NCBI GenBank assembly: GCA_028551475.1 | Contig: CM052359.1 | Coordinates: forward strand, 25,545,583-25,609,582 | Reading direction: 5' to 3' | DNA length: 64,000 nucleotides | Source of the DNA: Casuarina equisetifolia | Taxonomy: Eukaryota > Streptophyta > Magnoliopsida > Fagales > Casuarinaceae | Shown: one piece after another, positions 54,263 through 64,000 of the stretch | Layout of the letters: every line of letters starts with the position of its first letter | How positions within the stretch are numbered: the stretch's first letter is position 1 | Made by a program: the position numbers and the translations under genes | Notes under the pieces: generated by a model | Databases searched by the model: none | What the model saw: the letters and a program-made list of their open reading frames with translations, nothing else | Told to the model about the DNA's origin: nothing

Positions 54263-54781
54263 TGAATTTATTGGCTGAAATAGAAATACTTTCTTGGTGT
54301 AAGAAGATTACTCATGAAAAAGCCGATAAGCTTAAATTTGTCTTATGGGCTTAATGCTGACCCCTCGTGCTGCCATTTGCTCTGCTTGTTGCGTGGCCAA
54401 CTGGAACCCAAATCCTCTTCCATTTGTAATCTTCTTGGGTTAATGAAGCCACCATCGAGTGAAAAGAAATGGTCTGAGTAGGTAGATTTTCAACCACAAG
54501 ACACAGTGTGCATTTTGGATTTTTAAAGGAATTCTTAAACGAGAGAGCTATAAAGAATGGCGCTGTGTCCGAGTTGGTAACGAGCTTCTTTTCTCCGCAA
54601 ATGGTGCCTTCACCTCTCTTCTTCCATACATAAGAAGATTTCGGTTGTCAGGTTTATTGGGTAAGATGCGGCAGGAAGAAAAAATTAATTTTTACTAGCA
54701 GATAGCACTTCAATAGAAGAACTTGGAGATACATAAATATAAATAGAATTACATATCTTAATCTATGACTTTTGTTAGAGT
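54263..54781. other. Intergenic region 3' of PrfB1
   Basis: The phrase TTGGCTGAAATAGAAATACTTTCTTGG at 54268 resembles 44178-44205 (TTGGCTGAAATATAAATACCTTCTTGG), so part of this stretch belongs to the same duplicated family. The rest is unassigned and includes the 3' UTR of PrfB1. Confidence 0.4.
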
Positions 54782-57700
54782 TTAACTACCCACAGTAGGA
54801 GAGAGTGAGATGCTGTATTTGTATTTGAGGTAAGCCTTGATGAAGGGCTCCAGTTCACCATCCATTACAGACGAGATATCCGAGGTTTCAAGTCCTGTCC
54901 TAACATCTTTCACAAGTTTGTATGGATGGAATACATAGTTTCTTATTTGCTGGCCCCACTCAGCTTTCACTGCATCTCCTCGTATTTGCTTGATTTCAGA
55001 TGCCCGTTGCTCCAAAGCTATCACTAGCAACTTGGCCTTCAACCTGCTCAGAGCCTTGATCTTGTTTGACAGTTGGGACCTTTCTTCTGCATTGTAGTCA
55101 ACAAAAATTTTAAATTGTTCAAGGTTAGGTGATAATGCCGAAAAATTTGACAACAATCCATTTACAGTATTCTGTATAATCAGTTTTCTGATTTCCGCAA
55201 TCAGTTGGTTAACTTGGTTGAATGTATAATAATCTAATCCTTTTTCCCATTAAGCCGCAAAGCAAAATTGAAGTAGAAATACAATGTCTTTATTTTCAAC
55301 CCCCTGATACCTTCAAACAATAATAAAGTTATGCTATAAGCTTAAGAATGCCATCTGACTAATCTACTTGAAGAAGATACCACCTCAAAACCCCTTCTAA
55401 AATATGAATTTTCGTCTTTTTATCTCAGCACAACCTTTTCCAAAGTAATGGAGGTGATCCTCTTCCTTATCCCCACACCCAAATTGCGAGGTTCCCTTTT
55501 AACTCTTTAAGCAAAGTAATCTTATATCAGGATGTTCCAATTTGTGGGGGGAATCTGCAAATGGCTGAAAATGATATATATAAATTCAAAGTGATTGAGA
55601 AAACCTGTGCAGCGAACAGTGACGCCTGTGGGGATGTGAGTGATCCGGACAGCAGTTTCAACCTTGTTTACATTCTGACCACCTTTTCCTCCTGCCCTTG
55701 AAAAACTGATCTCCAGGTCCTCCTCAGGTATTTCAACATTCATAGAATCTTCAGGAAGAAGAGGCATCACTTCAACACCAGAGAAGCTTGTCTGCATATA
55801 ACTTACAGATTAAAACATATTGTATGGAAAATATGACAATCTCCACACACAGAGAGGGACAAGAGATAACATTCTCATTTGTCAGAACCTACGGTAACTG
55901 ATCTGTCCGAATACCATCTCAAGTATACCACCAGGTTCCCATTTATTTGTCAGACGCTCCCCAGATCTTTTTCCAGTATCCAGCATCCCACTTTCTTAGG
56001 ATTAGAATTAACTACTGAAACGAATTCAAGTTTATTCTAGATAACAAAAAGCATCTGAACTAGCAGGACTAAGCTTGTGTGGACCAACTGTTTACACTAC
56101 TCTCCCCAGCCTCATTCGCCCAACTCCTTCCAAAAAGAAAAAATAAAAATGAAAGAAAAGAACAGAAAATGGATAGTGATTGTGCTTAGTGATTCCACAA
56201 AGTAAAAATATGCAACAACTAATATACATACAATGTTGAAGATAGAATAGGCTGCTTAATAACCATATTGCATCAATCTCAATAGGACTAAACCCAGGAA
56301 CTCAATTCAAATCAACAAACATTTAAGTCCCCAGTCATCATGTACAGTAGAATAACGAATTGCAACAAATTTACAGCACTTAAGAAATGTTTCATTTCCA
56401 AGTTTTAGGAGAGCTATCAGAAAAAGGGTTTCCAAAATGTAGTGAGGGAACTTTGGGGCAATTTCCTCTTCTTCTTTTTTTTCTCTCTTTTTTTTTTTTA
56501 AAGACCTTTCTCCCTTGAATATTGGTCATAAAGCAGGATTAACCAATTGCAGTTCATTCCATAAATCAGACATAAGTAAATTTGTCTCCCTCTTTCTGGA
56601 ACAAAAATAAAAAAGAAATGTGAAACTATACAATTATCTTCCTTTGAGACACAAAGCTTGTATCTGATTGGAGTTCAATTGTGTTTTCTAATAACTGAGA
56701 AAATCACTTCTTGAGAATCCAACACTCCAAACCAAAAAAGAAAAGCATAACTTTTATACATAATTACAGAAACTGGTAGAACGAAATACAAGTTAGAGAG
56801 ACAAAAACTTAGGTTTTCCTTCCACTTTGACTTCCACTTCTTCTACCCAATCCCCAGATATTGTGGTCATATACATTGTTCAGTAATATACGTCCAGGAA
56901 CGCAGACAGTCATAGCAGCTACAATATAATGATCAGATATATGGAGAAAACAATGCTTACATATGCCCAGAAGGATAACAGTTACCTGGCGAAGACCTTT
57001 GGAATTAAAAGGAGATTGTCGCACAATGCGGTGTGTTCCTTTCTCCCCAGACAAATAACCATAAGCGTAACGGCCTTCAACTTCAATAGTGGCTGACTTA
57101 ATCCCAGCTTCCTCTCCCAAAGATTTCTCAACCACTCTTGTTTTGTATTTCTGTTTCTCTCCCCATCTCAAATACATTCTAAGAAGCATGTCAGCCCAAT
57201 CCTGCACTGGAAATGATCAAAAAAATTTACATAAAAATTGCAAAATGAAAACTCTTCAGTTCATGTACAAGTCAAATTTCATGAATAACTATGTATTTCT
57301 AAAAGAAATTTAAAATAACAAATATCCTTTGCAAGGAGGAAACTGCGATAAACTGTTGTCCAAATTATGTAGAACACACAGCATTTTTCTATTAATTACA
57401 GGCATCCAGCAGATCTTGAACCCATAGCTCATCTTCCCTCCAATTTTTGCAAGAACACCGTTCCATGGAATATTCATGTGGCAAACCCGTTATATTGGAA
57501 GTCCAAATAGCGCTTGCGGAGAGGTTACTGCTGACTGAAGTCTATATAAAATTCTGGAAGAGGGGAATTCTCTATGCTTTGATCACTCTAGAGACCTATA
57601 GATATCATGACTCGGGTTTTCTATATTGGCCATAGTATTATGGTCAGATAGACAAAGTTCTCCACCCACAAAAGCCAAGAGAAGGAATGATTTCTTCCAA

Positions 57701-60700
57701 GATGATCCAGGTAAATAGGTCACTATATTTAAGAGAGATATAGAGTATATCCGTACTATGTTAGACAACATTCAGGATATAGATTTGATTAAAACTTGTG
57801 GGATGGAATTCCAGAATTGGTAACTTCAGGCTTTCTTGGAAAGAATGACAACAGCATCATTGTACGTTTCAATGGTGAAATGGTAGTCAGAATACCAAAA
57901 GTAATACTGTCAGATGGCCAGAAATGCTAGTAAAAGATCAATTCTAGTTGATGTTGTTTATTAGATAGGAATTTCAAAATCTTACGTGCTCCATGTAATA
58001 TTCTTAGGTGGTGGTAAACAAACATCAGCAAGACAATCTCAGCCAAGTCTTTTTTTTTTTTTTCCTCCTCCTTCCCCAGAAGGTTAATCTGGTTTTTACG
58101 AAAACTTTGTAGAGACCCAATTAACTGGTGAGAAGGGAAAATTTCCTCATAAATGATGTATTTGCCCCAACTTCAAGTTCAGCTCATACAAATTTGGTGA
58201 TGAAATGTCAATATTAAAGAGTATTGAATTTATTGCAAATATATCAATCGATTGTGGGGGAAAAGGTAAAGACATAGTGGAACTCTCCCTTCTTTGAAAG
58301 CACAAGTCATAACAGAAGAACCACAGGCATTTTCTAGTGCCTTTCCGCCACTTTCTAAGGAGGAAAATAAATGTGTTACCTTTGTATGTAAAACAGCTAT
58401 TACCTGTGCATCGGTGCCTCCAGCACCAGCTGTGATGGTGATAATAGCACCTTCTTTGTCATAAAGACCAGAAAGAAGTTGTGTCAACTCAAATCGATCC
58501 AGTGCCTTGCTCAATTCCTTAATGAGACCTGCAGCCTCTTCAAGCAGTCCAATATCAATCGAGTCCATCTCTTCAGTTAGCTTAACTATTGTTTCTGCTT
58601 CTTCAACCTGCATTCAAGATATCATGGTCAACATTTTCTGCTATATTGAGAGGAAAAAAATGTTGATGTTTGAAGTATAGCTACACTCAAAGAAGCCCAT
58701 GCATGAAACATGACTAATTAAATTAGCCATGTGTCAAACACTTCTCCAAGGTAGAGTAGCCCTTCTTTTTCTATCTTCAGCTAACATGGCCAACCATTAA
58801 TTCAACCTGGAAAACATATATTGGGGGAAACTCTTCCCTCGATCCAACCAAGTCATGTCCTATTCATCTAATCAGAATATGCACTGAAGATGTGGCTTGG
58901 CCAGGCAGTCCAGATTGAGATATGACCCAGAAAAACGCAGTTTGGACACAGTAATGCTATCTACAATCCAAGTCTTTTTTTAACAGACCAGGTTGGAATA
59001 TGCCCTCATGTTTCCCATCCAGAAACCCGAAACAAAACTTTTTGGCATCTCTAATCAAGAGTCCTAGGACAGACTAGCAGATTATTTCACAACCTCCACA
59101 AAAGAGACGGATCTAGAAACTACTCAATTACTTCAACTGTACAAGACTGGCAATATCTAGGTTTGATGCCTGGCATTTTTTTACGTCATTGTGCTGGACT
59201 TGGACAAAGAGATAGAAATACATAACAGCTACATAGCCGTCAGACAAATACTTCCATACAAGACCTCACATTCTACTAATTATCTTCATAAAACTACAAA
59301 ACTTTCAACCAAAACTCTCACCCATGACAACTTACTCAACTTTGAATTAGATACTGATGATCTTGACAAATCAGTGCTGAAGAACTAAATAAAATAACAA
59401 CAGAAGAAGTAACTAATTTGAAATGTCAAAGCACCATGATGAATAATACACGAACAGACACATCAAAACATCATGCTTCATGCTCAGTCTATTACCTCAA
59501 AGCAACTGCAAATACAAAATCCTCGACTGAAATTAATAGGAAACTAATGAACCTGGGTTTTGAACTCTGTAAGCAACTTTATCTTATCTTTCACATCAGT
59601 TAGGGCCAACAGGATTGCTTGAGCTTTATTTCGATCATCCCAAAAGGAGCTATCAGCTGCTTTGGACTCCAAATCTGCAAGTTCTTGTTCTAATTGCTGT
59701 AAACCAGCAGAGGCTCTAATCTCTTCCACACGCTCCAATGTAATCTCTACATCCCTCCGTAAGGAATAAAAATCTGCCAGCAATAGTAGACATTTACAAT
59801 ATTATTACAGGCCAATGTAAAAGTCCCACTTGACTAGGAGTTACAAAGAGGTAGCACAGAACCTTGTCTATTACAATCCACCAAATGTCTGCATAGTCAT
59901 TGTAACAATTGCTCTAACTATGCTAGAAATCAATCGAGCTGAAATTATAAAATTTTGGAGCAGTTGAAAATGCTACAACAAACAGAGAGCACAACTATCA
60001 GTTCCAAACATATCAATTTAACACATTTAAATTGGAAAGAAACAGGAAAGGAACTTAGTTATATAGTCTGAGAAGTCACAAAAAAATCAAGGCTTATGCT
60101 CACACCAAGTCATAAGTGAACGACATTAGGAAAATCCAAAGATTTCAAAGCTCTGAACTTATGTTTAAGGTAATGAGGGGTACTATCAAGGTGGCTTTAA
60201 TAACAGTCCATATTTTAATAGAAACTTAAATGACTTCCCTATTCTCAAACAGAATTCGGTCTGTAATGAAGGCCTTATTCCAAAACCGTTGCTTGTCCGT
60301 TAATCACTCTCAGAGTTTAGTTTATAGTTTGATCTTCAACCGATGAAGGGCATAAAAACAATTTGAATATTTAGGCCACCACAGTCTAGATGTAGAAAAT
60401 ACTCCATCTTGACAATTATTCGTTTAACAAACCAATAAGCCTCCAATGAGGAAGTATAAAGATAACAAGACTAATCACATTCCTACACATGTTATCAATT
60501 CGCTACTCACAGTTCGAGTACTCCAGTGAAAGAAGAATCATATGTTAACGGAAAAGCAAGTCCTGTCTGAAACAAAATTAATACCTAGTTTATGCACTGT
60601 CAAATTGAACGGTGAGTGCCCAATCTGTTAACTACAAACTTAGAGATGAACATTTCAATCAAAAATGATACCAACCTTGCATTGCCCATTCTCTTGCATC

Positions 60701-61296
60701 AGCATCAACCCCAACACTCAATTGGCTCTCAGGTGTTGCAAATAAAACTGAGGCAAAAACAGTACCGCTGAGTCAGTTAAACAGGGTCATTCTGGAATTT
60801 ATTCTCGAGACAAATAAGTAGTCACACAAAAATTGACAAAAACAAAATAGACAGAAAAGCATCAGATTTCAACCGAGAGCGCAATTGATAAAGAGAACAA
60901 TCAAGAACCTACTAAGGAAAAACAAGAAACGAAACCCACAAAGCTCTGGATAAGATTTTCAGAGAAGCTTTACCTCGCAATCTTACACATAAACTGTACA
61001 AAATAGGAGTTACAGAACACTTGTACAAAAACCACAAAAGAACTGCCGAAAAGTCGAAGAAAATAGCACGGAACAACGAATTCGCATCAAAAGGCCAAAA
61101 AAATGGGACCTTGAGTTCATTACCAGAAGGAAAAGGCGCGAGGAGTGCAGGAACTGTTGAAGAAGGCGAAGTTGCTGGTAAAAGAAAGGCCGGTTCTACT
61201 CGGTGACGGCTGCAGAGGTGGCGGTAGCTTATGGTTCGAGAGTGTGGAAGATATTAGTGAAGTTGAGCTGCAGAGTGTCCCGAGAAGAGACTCCAT
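54782..61296 (-). CDS. PrfB1: Plastid peptide chain release factor 2 (PrfB1/HCF109 type)
   Basis: Class I release factor reading UGA/UAA stop codons in chloroplast translation; Arabidopsis PrfB1/HCF109 is the apparent orthologue. Seven exons, 61296-61124, 60767-60676, 59773-59553, 58607-58404, 57201-56986, 55791-55605 and 55086-54782, total 1398 nt, or 465 residues plus stop. The N-terminus ([14 protein letters not shown] ..., Ser-rich) is a chloroplast transit peptide. Mature landmarks are [42 protein letters not shown], the anticodon-like SPF ([11 protein letters not shown]) and the peptidyl-hydrolysis motif in [13 protein letters not shown]. Both GGQ and SPF are present, which separates it from the PrfB3 paralogue. 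The acceptor at 60768-60769 keeps frame; a competing AG 20 nt downstream does not. DCL2 lies upstream on the same strand. Confidence 0.94.
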
Positions 61297-62099
61297 GGTG
61301 CAGCTTCCGAACAACATCATCAAAGAGACAACTCAGTTTGGCTTGTACTTCCTAACCTTATCCACCTCCTTCCTTCACTTTAAACTCCAAATTTGACGTT
61401 TCGTTTTTGCCTCTGAACAACTCAAAACTGCTGGACTAATTACCTCTTCGTGAAGCCCCAGACAAGACGAAATTATCAAGTTAAGATAACGAAAAAAGAA
61501 ATCATTTTGTTAAGAAATTTGAATTTGCTCAATTTGATAGCTCTAAACTTCAAAGACTTTTTCTTTTTTTTTTTTTTTCTTTTTGCTCTAAGCAATAATA
61601 TTTCATTTCATACAAATAGAGATACAAATAGGTTTCTTACAATCTGAAAAACCAATAAAGACAATGGGCCTCTTTTACAGATATATATTAACATGCCCAG
61701 TACAAGATTATGTTACAAATAGAAAAAGTAAAAATGGGACGAAGACCGATTCAATGCCAAGAAGAAGACATGCCAACATGGCTAGGGTTTTTTCACTCTA
61801 GCCTAGCAAACGAAGACTCCTCAAGGCTGAAAGAAACTTGCATAGGTCGTCCATGGAGGCGTGAACTTGGCAGGGAGAAAGTCGCTTGTTCCGGTAGGAG
61901 GAGAAGCCATAATGTTACCCAGGATGACTGACTACTTTCAGACTCGAGCCACTGCTGATGCTGCAGTCTTCCGTTTGGTATCCAAAACATACAATTAACA
62001 AAGATTACATGTGGAAAACTTTGCTTAACATATCTAGGCTAGTAATTTCTACCAAAGGGAGCTCAAAACTTGGCTTTAGACTTGGTTCCCCGGTTCATT
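61297..62099 (-). promoter_or_regulatory. PrfB1 upstream region and DCL2 3' flank
   Basis: The 0.8-kb gap between the DCL2 stop and the PrfB1 start must hold the DCL2 3' UTR and the PrfB1 promoter. A near-pure T run lies at about 61558-61585. Small open frames at 61710-61931 and 61793-61990 overlap each other in antisense and have no recognised product. Confidence 0.45.
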
Positions 62100-63440
62100 T
62101 CATTGAATCTGTTGCTTCAGGGCCTTCAATACTTCTTTGGAAGCCAGCTTTTTTGCTATTCTTTTATGAGCGGATTTAACTGTACGCTTGAAAGAGATCC
62201 CATTTGCTACAACCTCTATTGTAATTGAGGTCATACCCTGGTTGCTGGACTTCATGGGTTTCTTCAGTTCATAATTCATTTTTTGGCATAGCTCGTTTAA
62301 CTCCTTTGCAGGGTGGGACGTCACTGTTTCAGGAGTAATCAGAGGCTCCAAAAGAGGCATCATACTCTGAAAGACTATCTCCTTTCTGAATCCTGAGTCG
62401 ACAAGAATGGCTCCTGCCAATGACTCAATGACATCACCGAGTACCTATCACAAACCAGAAACAATTTGATGATTTATCAAAGTCAAAGAACTTGGAAATG
62501 CAGAGGTTTCTAAACCAAAAACAGAAAGATAATGATAAAAGAAGAACCAAAAGGGCCGTGGGGAAAAGGGTGGACATGAAAGAAAGATACCAAGCAGAGA
62601 AGAAGAAACAAAACTCTAGCATTAAGTTGAAGGATGAACACAATAATCTAACCTTGGGAAAAGTTGTCTCTGACTCCCATCCAAAAGTTGATTCATTAGA
62701 TAACTTATGAAAACTTTTAACAGTCTCGACTATATGCCTGTGGAGTGGTTGTGAGAGATGGAGAATGTGTTTGTGCAGTTCAAACTTTACTGCAGATCGG
62801 GCGTAACAATCGTTATTCGTAGTAGCAGATCTCATGTCAGTCAACAATTCTGGTGACAAGCTGGGATATTTACGATAGAAATACATGGTCACGAGAAAAT
62901 CTAACACCGAGTCCCCAAGAAATTCAAGTCGCTGCATAAGTAACAAACTGTTAACAACGTCCAGAAGAATAGACTAAAGCATAATTTAAAAAGAAAATAC
63001 AAACATAATTAAATGGCAGAGTTCTTTACCTGATAACTTCTTGGAATCTCCGGAAGCATGTAAGAACCGTGGGTCAGCGCTTCCACTAAAAGAGAGGGAT
63101 CACGGAATGAGTAGTTCAACAGGGACTCCAAATGTCTGACATTAAGAACCTTCTCAGCACGAATTTGGAAGTGCCTCTCATATGGTGTTATTTGAAAATC
63201 TACCTTTATACCCATCCAATCCATAAATAATATGGCTGCCATTTCACCACCTGAGCTAAGAAACGCACCAATAAGTGCTTCAACAACATCAGCAACTCTT
63301 TTACTTTTCATCTTCCTACTTTCCCCAACATAGATTTTTCCTGTACCAAGAAGCAAATCCTCAGTCAATGTGTAACTCCCAGATCTATCTACAGGAATCA
63401 TCCACTTTTTAGGATCAAAGGGCTCATTCCGAATAAATCC
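62100..63440 (-). CDS. DCL2: Dicer-like 2, C-terminal RNase III and dsRNA-binding exons (partial)
   Basis: Last three coding exons (63440-63030, 62931-62653, 62444-62100; 137, 93 and 114 codons plus stop) of a plant Dicer. Exon one carries the end of RNase IIIa (RVADVVEALIGAFLSSGGE with the catalytic D and E) and the start of RNase IIIb (LLNYSFRDPSLLVEALTHGS). Exon two has the RNase IIIb signature RLEFLGDSVLDFLVTMYFY and RSATTNNDCYA. Exon three has LGDVIESLAGAILVDSG and one double-stranded RNA-binding domain (ELNELCQKMNYELKK, then AHKRIAKKLASKEVLKAL). Two RNase III domains in tandem exclude the single-domain RTL proteins. The GFIRNEPFDPKKW start and single dsRBD point to DCL2, which makes 22-nt siRNAs in antiviral and secondary silencing. 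Helicase, DUF283 and PAZ exons lie right of the window. Confidence 0.88.
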
Positions 63441-64000
63441 CTACAACATGAAGAATGGAAAACATGTCATTGATAATAAAAAAATACAAAGTCATAAGTA
63501 TCATCACACCTAAGCAGTCTAGAAATAGGAGTCACAAATGGAGCTTGAAAACAACCCTAAATCTTTATGTAAATGATAGAATCTAAAGTAGTTAAAGGCC
63601 TAAAAATTTTCTAAAAACAAATCCAATCAATGAAGAGTTTTGGCAGAGTTTTACATGTTTATTCAAACCAGACAAAATTTAAGATCCTTAAGCAACAATA
63701 CTCATACAAAGTGACCATTTATGCTGCCTCTGAATCAGTATCTGATCATCACAGGCGGGCCCATCCCAAAGAACCAACCAAAACTAGTGGATTTCATACA
63801 GTCAATCCTCCCGGTGGATGGAGATACATCACTTTGGAACTGGTCATGCACAAGAGTTCGAAAAGGGAAAGTCCCTGCCTAATCAGGTTCAAGTTCCACT
63901 GGGGTGTTCCAAGGAGAGATGCCCCCCATGGTAGGCATAGCTCCTAGAGATCTACCCAAAGCTGGACTGACACACCAAGGCAACAGATCTAAATGGCTTT
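63441..64000 (-). other. DCL2 intron sequence running off the window
   Basis: Upstream of the acceptor at 63441-63442 no further DCL2 exon could be recognised. The plus-strand open frame 63630-63947 is not a known protein. Confidence 0.5.

Noticed and set aside
54555-54640. tRNA-like phrase GGCGCTGTGTCCGAGTTGGTAA
   Set aside because: It resembles a tRNA A box, but I could not fold a cloverleaf or find a good B box (GGTTCGANTCC) at the right distance.
61021-61206. Basic plus-strand open frame over the PrfB1 start
   Set aside because: Antisense to the transit-peptide exon and its 3' neighbour, with no independent evidence.
62100-63440. RNase III-like protein 2 (RTL2) as an alternative to Dicer
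   Set aside because: Two tandem RNase III domains followed by a single dsRBD fit a Dicer C-terminus, not an RTL protein.

Overview
This window looks like nuclear DNA of a eudicot plant. The evidence is AT-rich intergenic sequence, many-exon genes with GT-AG introns, polypyrimidine tracts, plant-specific protein families (DUF247, calreticulin-3, Dicer-like 2, plastid release factor PrfB1) and Copia-type LTR retrotransposon remains. Several proteins read like woody-eudicot orthologues such as grapevine, but I cannot fix the species without a search.

Layout. At 54-4928 (+) are the last seven exons of the ER membrane complex subunit EMC10; its 5' end lies outside the window. It converges on a calreticulin-3 gene (minus, 13585 back to 7641). 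Next come a two-exon mitochondrial acyl carrier protein (minus, 19298-15802) and, divergent from it across about 1.4 kb, a twelve-exon DHRS7-like short-chain dehydrogenase/reductase (plus, 20696-29930). At 54782-61296 (minus) is the plastid release factor 2 gene PrfB1, and at 62100-63440 (minus) are the last three coding exons of a Dicer-like 2 gene that continues past the right edge.

The middle (about 30-54 kb) is an accessory region. It holds a DUF247 cluster on the minus strand: two intact single-exon genes (32520-33833 and 38399-39712), one copy with a single nonsense codon (45396-46673), one with a deleted 3' end (41781-42578) and three short fragments. The duplicated unit carries other material. 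This includes the 3' end of the neighbouring SDR gene (an intact-looking extra copy of its last exon at 44755, eroded traces of exon 11 beside two DUF247 genes), a plus-strand Copia RNase H fragment in three copies, and tandem 0.83-kb non-coding repeats. A decayed Copia element with both LTRs and a perfect 5-bp target duplication lies at 47529-53317. A broken exon of coatomer beta-prime is at about 54142-54262.

Functionally, the single-copy genes are housekeeping: ER membrane insertion and glycoprotein folding, mitochondrial acyl carriage, plastid translation termination and small-RNA production. CRT3 and DCL2 also belong to families with known immune roles. I found no RNA gene, CRISPR array or prokaryote-type operon. 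The most distinctive content is the mosaic, repeatedly duplicated SDR-tail/DUF247/Copia module.
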